Shown here: positions 52,801 to 62,030 of the stretch, piece by piece
Position numbering within the stretch: the first letter of the stretch is position 1
How the letters are laid out: every line of letters starts with the position of its first letter
Source: Photorhabdus asymbiotica
Lineage (GTDB): Bacteria > Pseudomonadota > Gammaproteobacteria > Enterobacterales > Enterobacteriaceae
NCBI RefSeq assembly: GCF_003634575.1
Contig: NZ_RBLJ01000001.1
Span: 62,001 to 126,000 of the forward strand
DNA: 64,000 nt
Reading direction: 5' to 3'
Notes under the pieces: generated by a model
Database searches by the model: none
Told to the model about the DNA's origin: nothing
What the model saw: the letters and a program-made list of their open reading frames with translations, nothing else
Position numbers and translations under genes: made by a program

Positions 52801-52917
52801 GGTAAACAACATAGCGCTGAGATTTTTGTTGCAAGCCGGGCGAAAAGTCGCGGTATCAATCAGGCTAACACCATACTGAATAAAAGAAAGAAAAGGGGCA
52901 GTGTCCTTGAGTCATAA
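46828..52917 (+). CDS. Two-module NRPS: C, A(Asp), T, C, A(Asn), T
   Basis: 2029 aa. The order is C1 with HHILIDQ at 132-138 (Gln in place of the motif Gly), A1 (FTSGTTGTPKG), T1 with S961 in SGASS, C2 with HHIITDA at 1135-1141 (Ala for Gly), A2 (FTSGSTGIPKG) and T2 with S1954 in AGGSS. The A1 pocket D-L-T-K-I-G-H-V-G is close to the aspartate code. The A2 pocket D-L-T-K-V-G-E-V-G is close to the asparagine code. There is no epimerase or thioesterase. The C1 domain implies that a donor chain comes from elsewhere, probably the upstream two-module NRPS or a fatty acyl starter. The 3' end overlaps the PKS gene by 17 bases. Confidence 0.92.
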   Translation: MLMYDATCYPVNIYQQNFHLASQLDETHTKYLIPVKVSIQCVCDISKVLSALNQWIAQHPNIFSKLSFDQGMTFSTAESVTIEQYKFNQAAERKRALLEYLQQPIKVDGDLLFRVGLFYLENANIELALLFHHILIDQQGLEELMKDLDLIFQGYDKSPVIKLNSLPNSEIDPSLFDFWYQSIHSYEAIRFKAPESKYSPSSDWRYDLIFTQELSDNIVQFCKEEGATPAIFLNSCLAIVISSLQHSDKVLLGTVTNARQEQDQGIGCFANTTFLPLDLSQATKFSDVMEIVLERTIDILEYGHYPFQALRKGMLEKGWGGENPFHIFTSFAEKSKNKLTTLAWEVMSAGGSKFPLNVLFSKEHECFSVCITYDTTIFNRDYVAVVCQMIIDVAKKAVHTNNHLDITNRELYRKFEPLTTGSFQPDGTLLGRFRQHVTAYGNRPFYVDHEQVLTWREVDAISNRVASSLLHLGVKPGDRVVFEAPRDYRFICLVLGIWKVRGSFVCLDEQAILSRKTGVFAEAKAALLLTLTDSHELHEKSYLIDEVLHHNGEEQLLISNEVISASDEAYMVFTSGTTGTPKGISISHSNVMHYGKSIVIELERLALTEAESPLAFAVASTLSADLGYTSIFASLYMGRSLSIVPYHISLDPLLFSQFIRDNHIDVLKITPSHMWGLSQGEGIASTFPLKCLILGGEKLSGQQLDAVQQSGIKVLNHYGPSETTVGAVLHHPKSGDVKLPNVPIGKPLGLNQVLIIDHNKRLLPDGIIGELTISGPSVSRGYQGSHENTAGFEQSPLTGQTYYTGDLAYYNNEGDLVFECRKDKQIKILGHRVELNEIEYAVAMHINPTEFRVRFIAGRITLFCTSLTFDRWQQLSVLLRDTLTDYMIPTEFVKLERWPATLNGKIDEEALKQFARNAFTQIKEHQFSLSQIDKRILNIWEKHIGLAKSLEDSIYASGASSISAVRLIAEINEQFGLSLKVSDFLKQPRIVFFNDIQLGNSIQSKEVEENQLGERGYTLSSLQQTMWNINQLDETDTSYHVPILVRLKSEKSQNDIETCLNDIAGKFEVFRTRFYDDGESVSAIIMPEIKISIQETRFKDDLNEITRLCRVNINLSKQLPYIFFKDDDYLLIVIHHIITDAWSNELLLSAINTALAGNLDGIDILPECFVGNKNLTDNQIQYWVNTLKDKGLDFHLIEQSHVIKSGGVATAETYIEKSLSGLIGEFFKKVEISHYTGLLSIYNLMMCHHFNKNEILHYIPISKRKTKIDFCRFGMAVDTLPVLGQVSPELQVLDYLKLFNIGFLKSIENSDVDFKQIVDACNLVRKDGKLKSNHMFIYEQESTKNFDHIERLNLDSIDTKFELTFSVMLTQDGRLKINAASNTIQADLLQILLEKYNRILSVIAESANVQLRYLLLHVEGKVLVGNNVPEDMLGLPNNIGKSLQHSLEEHTLRIAVIDGEHHYTYQQLYAASAQIAEFIIKKDLVNQPVMVHMDRSFYAIAAIIGVILSGNIFIPVDGSSPLDRVSGIQSVIGGNVLILNRKTIRDAINLNNRDTWSFKESLPEDILYMIFTSGSTGIPKGVPISHKSLINYLAWAKNKYRITASSTVPLFTSLSYDLTLTSIFLPLISGGKIQIIAGDNGLSIIKNLVESRTYYDMIKLTPTHLTMMSHLLDSNSSDGNRIKAGCVVVGGEQLYYEMLNCIESNTPVYNEYGPTEATVGCCVHEVFPEKDKYGVVPIGLPIWNTCLAIIGSMNQVLSANVVGELVISGVQLFSGYFASASDKLHQMTLGDCHRTWYRSGDSCYIKEGVIHYVGREDRQYKIDGNRVDLGDIESAIMLINGIHSAQVYYLNNNEPCLISVISAESSIEKNHIVSELKRYLPGAMIPQKVIFDTEVIFTDSGKIDFSSVLSTPQNHSAIKEARKHVSLVRDLWEELLGYTGIDGNINFFEAGGSSRKLLQLSQRLSEALNRELRPVDLLTYTTIYQQEDFLLGKQHSAEIFVASRAKSRGINQANTILNKRKKRGSVLES

Positions 52918-55900
52918 AATAGCTGTTGTTGGCATGTCAGGGATATTTCCCGGTGCGAGTTCCATAAAAGAATACTGGGAAATGCTCATTGAGGGTAATA
53001 CAGGTATCCGCGAGATACCTGATGAGCTTCTGACTACAGAATCGAAAACAAATAAAGCGCGTTATGGTGAGAATTACATTACTCGGAAAGGCATCCTTGA
53101 TCGTGAGTTTGAATTCGACTACCGCTTTTTCAAAATGTCTAAGCAAGAAGCTTGTTTACTTGATCCTCAGCAAAGGAAATTCTTGCAAGTATGTTGGAAT
53201 GCCTTAGAAGATGCCGGTTATTCGCCAAACACCATGCAAAACCGCAATGTTGGGGTTTATGCAAGTTGCAGCCCTTCAACCTATGCCGAACAAGTTTCTA
53301 AAGACATGGATCTGTCAGATTGGCAGCAATCTTTAATGCTTTTCAGCAATAATCTGCGAGACCTTGTTGCTTGCAGGGTGTCATCTTTGCTGGATTTGCA
53401 TGGACCAAGTCTTAATGTACAAACAGCCTGTTCATCTTCCATGTCCGCTTTGCATGAAGCATACCGAGGGCTGTTGTTTGGTGATTGTGATGTTGCCGTA
53501 GCCGGTGGTGTTGCAATCAGGTTGCCTCAGGAAGTTGGCTATGTGTATCACGAACAAGGAGTGTATTCACATGATGGCGCATGTCGCCCATTTGACCATC
53601 ACAGTAGTGGTACCGTTTCAGGTAATGGGGCTGCCGCTGTCATCTTGAAGCGGCTTGAAGATGCAGAGAAAGACGGCAACCGAATTTATGCTGTGATTGA
53701 TTGCGTTATGGCGAATAATGACGGCAATCGAAAAGTCGGTTTTACTGCGCCCAGTGTTGTAGGGCAACGCACCCTTTTTCAGGATGCCCTTGAGTTTTCG
53801 GACATTGATATCGCAGATTTAAGCTATGTCGAAGCCCATGGCACCGCAACGCCACTGGGCGATCCTATTGAATTTGAAGCCATGAGTCAGGCGATTGCTG
53901 CGATCACGCCTAAATCACACTTTTGTTATTTAGGAAGTGTAAAAGCGAATATCGGTCATCTTGATTCAGCGGCTGGGATCTCGGGGTTTATCAAGACTTG
54001 CCTGATTCTCTGGCACCGTAAAGTCCCGCCTCATCCAACTTTTAAGGCCCCTAATCCGCAGCTCAAATTTGAGGGCAGTCCGTTCCTTATTAATAAGCAG
54101 GTAATAGTATTGTCTGCTACCGGCATTTTGTCCGCGGGCGTTAATGCGGTTGGGATTGGCGGTACAAATGTGGTTGCCATCCTTTCCTCAACGGAACCGG
54201 CGACATGCCGTATTGAGAATTCTGGTCGTTACTATTTCCCTTTATCCGTTAATGATAAAGAGGTGGTTTCGCTCAATCAGCAAGCCGCAGCGTCGCATAT
54301 CGCTTGCGTAATGGATAATGCCGCCACGATTTCATCATGTATGGCTGAGCAAAATAGAGGATTTCCAATCAAAACGGGAATATGGTTGGACTGGCAAGCC
54401 GGTAATCTCAAGCAGAACCTTCCCGCTGCCACTTGCACAACTTCCCTGAATAAGTTGATCTTTGTACTCCCTGGCGGGGGCAGTTTTTTCAAAGGCGCTT
54501 TATCGGCAGTTGCACAAGAATTTCCCTATATCATCGATGAAATTGGCGATCATTTAGATTTAATCGGGGATAAAAGTAAAATTTTGTCTTACCTGATTGA
54601 TAAGGATGGCGCCTCTGACCATGACGGTTTTGGGGAAACATTAACGGAAAACCTGCTGACGACATTTTTCTTAAATCATGCGCTACTGCTGGTTCTCCGC
54701 CAATTGGGCATTCGTCCAGACATGCTGATCGGGCACAGTTTAGGTGAATATAACTGTGCGGTTGCCGCGGGCGCTATGACGGTTGAGATGGCGGTAAAAA
54801 TTATCATGGAGAGGGCGCGGATTGTTGAGTTGGCCCCCAAGAAATTTTTGCTCAATGTTTTCTGTAAAGCAGAAGCTCTACAAGATTTTGATAAATATCG
54901 TGATATTGAAATTATCTCTTACAACTCTGATGCAAATCATACGATTCTGGTCGAGCCAAGTATTTATTCTGAAACAACGGCTTTTTTACGCAAAAATCGG
55001 ATTGGTTTTAAAAAGATCAACGTGGTTGCTGCCGCGCATTCTCAATTACTAGAGCCATATATGGAAAACTTTGATGCCTTTTTAGCAGAGTTTTCATTTA
55101 TGCCGTTGCAGGTTCCGATGATCAGTAATTTAAATGGAAGCCTGCTTCAAAAGGGAACCTGTCTTGATAAGGATTATTGGGTACAACATCTTAGACAGCC
55201 GGTCAGATTTGCCGGTGGGATGGAAATAGCCATAGAAAATGGTGCCAATACCTTTGTTCAAGTTGGTGTCGGTGAAGGATTAGCAAGACAAGTAAACAGT
55301 GAAAAACCTATCAATATATTTTCTCTGGTTGGCAATAGTATTCAACAAACTCACGATGCTTTATTGGGAGCAATCGGGATATTTTATCATTTGGGTTTAA
55401 CGCCGATTTTTGCCGGTCTGCCAACACCAAAAATATCCGTCCGCCATTTGCCTCTGCCTCCTTATCAATTTAAAAGTACTGTATGCAAAATGGAGCCAGG
55501 TAAAACCAATCAAGGGAACAACCAAACTAATGGCTCCCCAGATTTATATCATGAGGGATTAGTTTTTGATGCTGAGATTGAAGATACAGCAATCACTCAG
55601 CTTCCTAATATCCTTTCGGTAAATCAATTGATAAGAAAATTCTCATGTGAGGAGGATTTACAAGCATATTGGGTTACTGACCATGAAATTCCGGCACTAT
55701 TTGTTGATATTACTGGTTTTGATTGGTGTGAAGCCAGTGATGTCTATTGGCTGAAAGAAAAAATAAATCTAATTGCCAATCAGAATAAGCGGTCAAGGAT
55801 TTTTCTGACAATACGAGCGCAAAGATTGCCAGATTTGTCCTCCTTATTAGCACCGCGTAATTTTTGTGTCTGTGTGAATCAAGAATTACCTACGCTCAAA

Positions 55901-57169
55901 ACGACATTACTTGTTTCAGATAGCTTCGAAACAAAACATTATTGCGCTTTTGTTAATAAGAAAAATGTGTTGAATGATGCTTATTTCATCTCTGATAGCC
56001 GCATCTATATACCTGCTTATTCTATGCTGGAAAAGGACGATTTCTATTCAGACGAAGAACAAGCTGGTGATGAAAAGACAATTATCATGTTCGGCGGAGC
56101 CGGCAAGATTGGTTTAAATTTACTGTATCACCTGATGTTATCGACCTCATATCATTTTATTTTGGTCGGACGGAAACCACTCAATCACAGCCTGCATGAA
56201 TTCCTGTCAAACAAAGGGCATGAATACCATATTGATGAGAAAATCATCTCTGAAATATATTCTCAGCGCCATCGTGTTGATTATATTTGCTGTGACCTTA
56301 CACAAGAAAACGCGCGTCAGCAGGTTATTTCTCATCTGCATGAAGAAGGGGTTAAAAATATTGACGCCTTTATGCTGATGACCGCTGATTCTTATTCGGC
56401 TTCGATTAGAAAACAACTTATTGATGTCACAGAAGACGACGTACATCAGCAGCTAATGTCAAAAGCACATGTACTTAATGAGATAAATAAGCTTGAAGAA
56501 AGCTTAAAACCCAAGGTCAATATTATTTTTAGCTCGAATGCCAGTCGGTTAGGGGGAATAGGTATGTTCTCCTACAGTATTGCTAACGGCATTTTAGACA
56601 GTTGGGCGCAGCAGAAAACCGGGAATACACGCAGAATCTCAATTAACTTTGATGCGTTTCGCTTTACTCCTGATCCGAATCCTCCGGCAAATTTTATCAA
56701 TGAGGAAGCTTTAACCCAGTTGATGATTGGGCTACTTAATAAAGATATTTCCAGAACGCTTATTCTTTCTAATGAACGTTTTCCGACCCGAATTAAGCAA
56801 TGGGTACATCTTGCTGGCGAACAATTTACGCGCTTAGCTCAGGAAGAATCTATTGATGAAACCGGCGATATCACGATCTTTGTGAAAAAACAGTGGGAAA
56901 AATTACTTGGTGAAGAAGATTTAACCGCTGAAAGTCACTTCTTTAATTTAGGTGGACACTCATTGATGGCTTTCCAGCTATTTTCAGCATTAAGGCAATT
57001 CTGGAAAATCGAAGTTGTACTGATTGATCTGGCAAAAAATCCTACGCTAGGTTCATTTACCTTATTGGTTCAAGAGCGGATGAAAAATGCCGTTTATAAA
57101 GAAGAGACTATCGAACGGATATCTCCACCTATGATAGATGCACTAATGTCAAATATATTAGGCAATTAA
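52901..57169 (+). CDS. Type I PKS module: KS-AT-KR-ACP
   Basis: 1422 aa, GTG start with AAAAGGGG just upstream, inside the end of the previous gene (translational coupling). KS has C177 (TACSS), H313 (EAHGT) and H353 (NIGHLDS). AT has S613 in GHSLG and an unusual selectivity motif A-A-A-H at 710-713, where malonyl enzymes usually have HAFH and methylmalonyl ones YASH. KR has the Rossmann GGAGKIG near 1065 and S1212/Y1225/N1229, so it looks active. ACP has S1354 in LGGHS. No DH, ER or MT. The module would extend the Asn-loaded chain by one ketide and reduce it to a beta-hydroxy acid before transfer to the Gln module. Residues about 880-1060 hold no recognised catalytic domain and are probably the structural KR half. 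Confidence 0.93.
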   Translation: MSLSHKIAVVGMSGIFPGASSIKEYWEMLIEGNTGIREIPDELLTTESKTNKARYGENYITRKGILDREFEFDYRFFKMSKQEACLLDPQQRKFLQVCWNALEDAGYSPNTMQNRNVGVYASCSPSTYAEQVSKDMDLSDWQQSLMLFSNNLRDLVACRVSSLLDLHGPSLNVQTACSSSMSALHEAYRGLLFGDCDVAVAGGVAIRLPQEVGYVYHEQGVYSHDGACRPFDHHSSGTVSGNGAAAVILKRLEDAEKDGNRIYAVIDCVMANNDGNRKVGFTAPSVVGQRTLFQDALEFSDIDIADLSYVEAHGTATPLGDPIEFEAMSQAIAAITPKSHFCYLGSVKANIGHLDSAAGISGFIKTCLILWHRKVPPHPTFKAPNPQLKFEGSPFLINKQVIVLSATGILSAGVNAVGIGGTNVVAILSSTEPATCRIENSGRYYFPLSVNDKEVVSLNQQAAASHIACVMDNAATISSCMAEQNRGFPIKTGIWLDWQAGNLKQNLPAATCTTSLNKLIFVLPGGGSFFKGALSAVAQEFPYIIDEIGDHLDLIGDKSKILSYLIDKDGASDHDGFGETLTENLLTTFFLNHALLLVLRQLGIRPDMLIGHSLGEYNCAVAAGAMTVEMAVKIIMERARIVELAPKKFLLNVFCKAEALQDFDKYRDIEIISYNSDANHTILVEPSIYSETTAFLRKNRIGFKKINVVAAAHSQLLEPYMENFDAFLAEFSFMPLQVPMISNLNGSLLQKGTCLDKDYWVQHLRQPVRFAGGMEIAIENGANTFVQVGVGEGLARQVNSEKPINIFSLVGNSIQQTHDALLGAIGIFYHLGLTPIFAGLPTPKISVRHLPLPPYQFKSTVCKMEPGKTNQGNNQTNGSPDLYHEGLVFDAEIEDTAITQLPNILSVNQLIRKFSCEEDLQAYWVTDHEIPALFVDITGFDWCEASDVYWLKEKINLIANQNKRSRIFLTIRAQRLPDLSSLLAPRNFCVCVNQELPTLKTTLLVSDSFETKHYCAFVNKKNVLNDAYFISDSRIYIPAYSMLEKDDFYSDEEQAGDEKTIIMFGGAGKIGLNLLYHLMLSTSYHFILVGRKPLNHSLHEFLSNKGHEYHIDEKIISEIYSQRHRVDYICCDLTQENARQQVISHLHEEGVKNIDAFMLMTADSYSASIRKQLIDVTEDDVHQQLMSKAHVLNEINKLEESLKPKVNIIFSSNASRLGGIGMFSYSIANGILDSWAQQKTGNTRRISINFDAFRFTPDPNPPANFINEEALTQLMIGLLNKDISRTLILSNERFPTRIKQWVHLAGEQFTRLAQEESIDETGDITIFVKKQWEKLLGEEDLTAESHFFNLGGHSLMAFQLFSALRQFWKIEVVLIDLAKNPTLGSFTLLVQERMKNAVYKEETIERISPPMIDALMSNILGN

Positions 57170-57199
57170 TTGGCGGCATTGTGTTAAGGAAAAATTTGC

Positions 57200-60100
57200 A
57201 TGAATAATGCGATAGAAAGAGTAATTTCTCAACTAAACCTATTGGATGAGAATAAGCTTAACGAGGTTCTGAATTCCTATCCTATGCTGTCAAGCAATCA
57301 GATGGGATTATGGCATGATAGCCTGCTCAATAAGGACAATAATGCCTATAACTTGGGTATCGTTTGGGAAATTGATGAATCTGAGATATCAGAATCAGAT
57401 ATTAAAAACACGCTATTAGAATTGGTTTATGAAAACCGCACATTCCGCAGTATCTTTTATGAGCATCATGGTCAGGTCCATCTCATTCCATTTTCTGAAC
57501 AGGAGTTTAAAGTAGAGTCTAATAGATTTGACTCTGAAGATGTATTCCTGGATTTTTTGAAGACAGAATACGCAAAGCCGTTTTATTTAAAAAACGAATT
57601 CCCGGCGCGTTTTTATTTGTCAAGATATAATAAGAAATTACATATTTGTTGTTTCTTCAATCATATTATTATGGATGGTTTTTCAATTTCGCTGGTTAAG
57701 CAACGCATTGCGTCAAGGCAAGGAGAGAAAAATCAAAAAATAGATTTCTTCGATTATCTCTATCATCTTCCTAAGGAAGCGGATAATGAATCATTTGATC
57801 AATGGCGAGATTACTATCATAACTTTGAAAGCCAGGAGTTGACTTGGGGTGCAACTTCCTGGGAGATAGGCAGTCAGGCGAAAATTTTTGATTTTCCATT
57901 AACCAGTTTTCAGGACGTCATCGATTTTACCAAATCGAAAAACATTCAATTATTCACGGTCTTCCATTATGCACTGGCGAAAGCGGTAGCAGAGATAACG
58001 GGTCAGAATAGTTTTTTTCTTGGCTGTACCGATCAGAATAGAGCAAGACCGGGCACTCAATCATTAATTGGGTATTTTGCCCGGACAATTAAACTGGTGT
58101 CGGTCCTTGATCCTACTCAAAACGTTATCGATCAACTTAAAAGATTAGATGAAAAGAATTTACAGGCGTTTTCATTGCCAGCCCTGTCGATACACGATGT
58201 CGTTAACCATGTGACTGGGCGTGATATTGAAAGGCCGTATCAAGTGGTACTTGAACTGCAACGTTTAACGTCAAATTCCGCCTCCCTTTTACGTGAAAAC
58301 GAATTGGGATCAAGGATTTTTTCGCGCAATGCTAAAAATGACTTGTCCGTATTTGTTTTCGTCACGGATAACCAACAGGCCAAAATTAGCATTGAATATG
58401 ATTCTTCCGTGGTGACATATCCGACTTTAATCAAATTAGTAAAAGCGTTTAACCACCACCTCCTGCATGTCTGCGGTATAACGGCGAGAAATCAGAAAGA
58501 ATCCGATATGGCTTTTCTCCAGGGAAGTCGTACAACTAACGATTTTTCTATTTATAACGCGATACAGGCATTATGCCAAAAGCAAGTGCCGGCTTTTTTA
58601 AATAAAGCGCATATCTCTTTTGCACAGATGAGCGGTCTGGTAAATCAATGTGCAAATTATATTTGCCAGCATTATGCTGTTGGTCAGTATGTCGGTATAT
58701 ATGCCCCGAGAACACCAGAGACAATTATCGCTTTATTGGGATGTTGGCTGGCTGGTCGGGTTGGTGTCTTAATTCCGCCGGGTTTGCCCGCTGAAAGAGG
58801 GCGACATTTCTTTGATACATTGAAACTGGACAAGCTTATCAGCTTAGACACTGCACCAGATTATTGCTATGGATATAGGATAGAAAACATCGGGCAACAT
58901 AAATCGTCCTATGTGTTTTCCGAGGAACAATTACATTCGGCTGGCTACGTTATTTTCAGCTCAGGAACAACCGGTAAACCCAAAGGTGTGCTTATTGGTC
59001 AACATGCCATAGCGAATTTGGGCCAGTTTTTATCATCTATCTCGATGCCTATACAGCGTTTTGCTTTGAATGCAGAATTCTCATTCGATGCTTCTTATCA
59101 GCAAATATTGCAAGTTTGTTTAGGTAAAAGCGTCTATATCCTTAATCAGGAAGAGAGACTTAATCTTGAACAGATGGCCGCAACGCTGAATCAGCATAAA
59201 ATAGAAGGAATGGATTGTACGCCATCACAATTACAACTTTTCTTCGAAGAAGGTTTATTCGAAAAAGTGCCTTCTTTGCAATGGATGTTAGTTGGTGGAG
59301 AAAAAATAAATGCGGATTTATTGCACAAAATAAAAAAATGTTCCCAGGTACAATTTATCAACGTATACGGTCCCTGTGAGTGCGCGGTAGATACGGTTTT
59401 TGAAATTATTGATGAAAATACACCTAATGACGCGATTGGTTATCCAATCTGTCATACAGGCGTAGGTATTTATTCTGATACTCATGATTTATTGAATACC
59501 GGTGAAATAGGGGAAATTGCCTTATTTGGGCCATCGGTCGGTGAGGGATATGTCCATGATCAGGCGCTAACATCAAAACGATTTATTGAACTAAATACCC
59601 CAACTGGCAAGAATAAAGGCTATATGACGGGCGATTTGGGATACATTGCGTCTGATAACCGTGTCTATATCATCGGGAGAAAAGATTCTCAGATTAAGAT
59701 CAATGGGGTCCGGGTTGAATTAGAAGAAATCAATATTCGAGTCAGACATATTCATGGTGTTCAAGATGCCTATAGTGTATTTCACAAAGATGAAGGATGC
59801 ATCAGTGTGTACTATATATCATCTGAATTGATCTCTGATGATGATATAAAAAGCAGTATTGCTGATGAATTGGGGCGTCATCTTCCTGTTTATATGTTGC
59901 CGACAAACTATTATCGGGTCAGGGAATTTCCACTCAACACATCGGGTAAAATAGATGTTAAAGCGCTGGTTAATTACGCCGCTGTTTCTGGTGATAATAC
60001 CGTGAATATGAGTCAGGCTTCTGCCGCTGAAAGCGCTTTAATAGAACTTCTGGCAGCAAAGACTAATATTATCATCAGTGATCCAACCCAGAGTATTTTC

Positions 60101-61051
60101 AATTTTGGTGCCAATTCATTGTTCCTTTTTAAAGTGCTTAAAGCCATTAATGCTGCATATAAGGTACGAGTGACAATTGGGCAAATCATGGAAAACCCGA
60201 CTATCCGGCATATTAATCAACATATTGAACGTGCTATAGAGAAAACAGCGGCTAAAAGAACTATTTTAAATCAGTTAAAGCCGTCGGAAAATGATGACGC
60301 ACGTATCGTCCTGTTTCACCCTGTAGGCGGTGAACTGAATTGTTATTACACCTTAGTTAATCACTTTGATGTAGGAATTCCGGTTTATGGGATTGAAAGT
60401 CCAGCAGAGCTGCGTTTAAACAGCAATGTCAGCTTTGACGATCTTTGCCAGTTATATGCCAAGGAATTAATCGAACATTGTGGTAACAGGAAAATACATC
60501 TTATCGGCTGGTCCTATGGTGGCGTGGTCGCCTTTGAAGTTGCCAGAAGACTCATTGCTAGAAAACCATGTCATAACCATGATGTTAAAACCGTCACGTT
60601 GATTGATTGCGCTTATTCCGGGCATTTTAATATGGCAAACGAAGTAAATAACGCAATCACCTCAGTATTGAATGGGTTAACTAAAGGGCAATTTTCTTCA
60701 GAGAAAGATCTGAATGCATGGCAAAACGACCTGCCAATGCTTTGTAATAAACTAAAACATCAATATGGGGTAGAAATAACCTCCGAGTCATTGTCTGAAA
60801 TGATAAAAACTGTTTTATGGCATCGTGACATTTTACGCACCCATGATTTTGACAGAACCTCAAAAATTCCGTGTGACATCAATATAGTCTGGGCGACAAA
60901 AACATTATCCCATTTATCGGTTAATCAGGTTCATTGGGAACATTTATCAGAAAACACCGTTCGGGCTCTTCAGGTTGATGGCGATCATTATTCAATAATG
61001 CAAAGTATTGATCTGCCTGCCTTGGTCAATAACGTTTTTAAGGGAATATAA
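57200..61051 (+). CDS. Terminal NRPS module: C, A(Gln), T, TE
   Basis: 1283 aa. C has NHIIMDG at 154-160, keeping the catalytic second His and the Asp. The A core is FSSGTTGKPKG. The pocket reads D-A-Q-D-L-G-V-V-D, the glutamine code. T has S973 in GANS. The C-terminal type I thioesterase has S1105 in GWSYGG and a late GDHYS histidine. The TE would release the product by hydrolysis or cyclisation. The first 30 residues (MNNAIERVISQLNLLDENKL) look like a docking helix for the upstream PKS. It lies 30 bases after the PKS stop and one base before the methyltransferase ATG. Confidence 0.93.
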   Translation: MNNAIERVISQLNLLDENKLNEVLNSYPMLSSNQMGLWHDSLLNKDNNAYNLGIVWEIDESEISESDIKNTLLELVYENRTFRSIFYEHHGQVHLIPFSEQEFKVESNRFDSEDVFLDFLKTEYAKPFYLKNEFPARFYLSRYNKKLHICCFFNHIIMDGFSISLVKQRIASRQGEKNQKIDFFDYLYHLPKEADNESFDQWRDYYHNFESQELTWGATSWEIGSQAKIFDFPLTSFQDVIDFTKSKNIQLFTVFHYALAKAVAEITGQNSFFLGCTDQNRARPGTQSLIGYFARTIKLVSVLDPTQNVIDQLKRLDEKNLQAFSLPALSIHDVVNHVTGRDIERPYQVVLELQRLTSNSASLLRENELGSRIFSRNAKNDLSVFVFVTDNQQAKISIEYDSSVVTYPTLIKLVKAFNHHLLHVCGITARNQKESDMAFLQGSRTTNDFSIYNAIQALCQKQVPAFLNKAHISFAQMSGLVNQCANYICQHYAVGQYVGIYAPRTPETIIALLGCWLAGRVGVLIPPGLPAERGRHFFDTLKLDKLISLDTAPDYCYGYRIENIGQHKSSYVFSEEQLHSAGYVIFSSGTTGKPKGVLIGQHAIANLGQFLSSISMPIQRFALNAEFSFDASYQQILQVCLGKSVYILNQEERLNLEQMAATLNQHKIEGMDCTPSQLQLFFEEGLFEKVPSLQWMLVGGEKINADLLHKIKKCSQVQFINVYGPCECAVDTVFEIIDENTPNDAIGYPICHTGVGIYSDTHDLLNTGEIGEIALFGPSVGEGYVHDQALTSKRFIELNTPTGKNKGYMTGDLGYIASDNRVYIIGRKDSQIKINGVRVELEEINIRVRHIHGVQDAYSVFHKDEGCISVYYISSELISDDDIKSSIADELGRHLPVYMLPTNYYRVREFPLNTSGKIDVKALVNYAAVSGDNTVNMSQASAAESALIELLAAKTNIIISDPTQSIFNFGANSLFLFKVLKAINAAYKVRVTIGQIMENPTIRHINQHIERAIEKTAAKRTILNQLKPSENDDARIVLFHPVGGELNCYYTLVNHFDVGIPVYGIESPAELRLNSNVSFDDLCQLYAKELIEHCGNRKIHLIGWSYGGVVAFEVARRLIARKPCHNHDVKTVTLIDCAYSGHFNMANEVNNAITSVLNGLTKGQFSSEKDLNAWQNDLPMLCNKLKHQYGVEITSESLSEMIKTVLWHRDILRTHDFDRTSKIPCDINIVWATKTLSHLSVNQVHWEHLSENTVRALQVDGDHYSIMQSIDLPALVNNVFKGI

Positions 61052-61052
61052 A

Positions 61053-62030
61053 ATGAGCATATCAGATGTTAAATCTATGTATACACAATATCCTTATCCA
61101 AGCGCTTCAATTGGAGATAACCTGATTTATGATTTAGCGGGAATTTTTGGGTTAATTTTCAATGATGACTTATTAAACGGCAAGAAAGTTGTAGATTTTG
61201 GCTGCGGTACTGGACATAGATTAATTGGCCTTGCGAGTTTTTACCCTGAGACACAATTTGTCGGTGTTGACATGACGGAAAATTCTCTGGATGTGGCTAA
61301 AAAACTTATCGCACATCATAACGTGCAAAATGTGAAATTGGTCAATAGCACAATAGAAGGCTTTAGTGAAAAAGGGCAATATGATATTGCTATATCTACC
61401 GGGGTTTTTCATCATATGGAAAATCCATTCAATGGATTTCAGGCCGCTTATCATTCCCTGAACGAAAATGGCGTGGCTTTAATTTGGCTTTATCATGCAA
61501 TTGGTGAATATAACAGGTTAAAAGAACGAGAAATCCTCCAGATTTTTGCGCGCAGTATTTCGAAAGATAAATACTTTTTAAATGTTGATCTGATGAATCA
61601 ACTCTGCAATCAATTGAGCCGAAATCAATATGGCAGTGATACAGCAAGTCACAGTGATGAAAGCGTTGATCAAATTGCTGTTGATGTCGATGCTTTTCTT
61701 AACCCAATAGTGAATGCATACCATTATCACGAAATTGCAGATTTTTTCAGGCTTGCTGGATTTCAGCGTGTCAGATGCTGTGGGCTAAATCGTGAGAAAC
61801 AGAGTAAACTTCTGGCAGACCAATTAAGCAGAGTGAATGACAATTTATTCCTCCAGTTCACGGATCTGAATCTTTCTGATGAACTCAAGACGGTATTCTA
61901 TTCAATGAGTTATTCACAACAGATCCGAGTGATAGAACTTTTGTGGAAACCCAATGGAATTTCCTCAATCGGTTTTAAATCGGCGCAAGCGTTATCACTG
62001 GTTAATGATTGGGTCAGGGGCGAAGCATGA
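61053..62030 (+). CDS. SAM-dependent methyltransferase, class I
   Basis: 325 aa from ATG 61053 (AAGGGAATATAAA upstream); an in-frame ATG at 61008 lies inside the NRPS and is rejected. Motif I VVDFGCGTGHR at residues about 46-56 binds SAM, followed by VGVDMTENSLDVAKK and ISTGVFHHMENP. The N-terminal YTQYPYPSAS resembles a subfamily of small-molecule methyltransferases. The C-terminal 120 residues are probably a substrate lid. The target is likely the peptide product, as an O- or N-methylation or a C-terminal methyl ester; which cannot be told. Confidence 0.87.
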   Translation: MSISDVKSMYTQYPYPSASIGDNLIYDLAGIFGLIFNDDLLNGKKVVDFGCGTGHRLIGLASFYPETQFVGVDMTENSLDVAKKLIAHHNVQNVKLVNSTIEGFSEKGQYDIAISTGVFHHMENPFNGFQAAYHSLNENGVALIWLYHAIGEYNRLKEREILQIFARSISKDKYFLNVDLMNQLCNQLSRNQYGSDTASHSDESVDQIAVDVDAFLNPIVNAYHYHEIADFFRLAGFQRVRCCGLNREKQSKLLADQLSRVNDNLFLQFTDLNLSDELKTVFYSMSYSQQIRVIELLWKPNGISSIGFKSAQALSLVNDWVRGEA

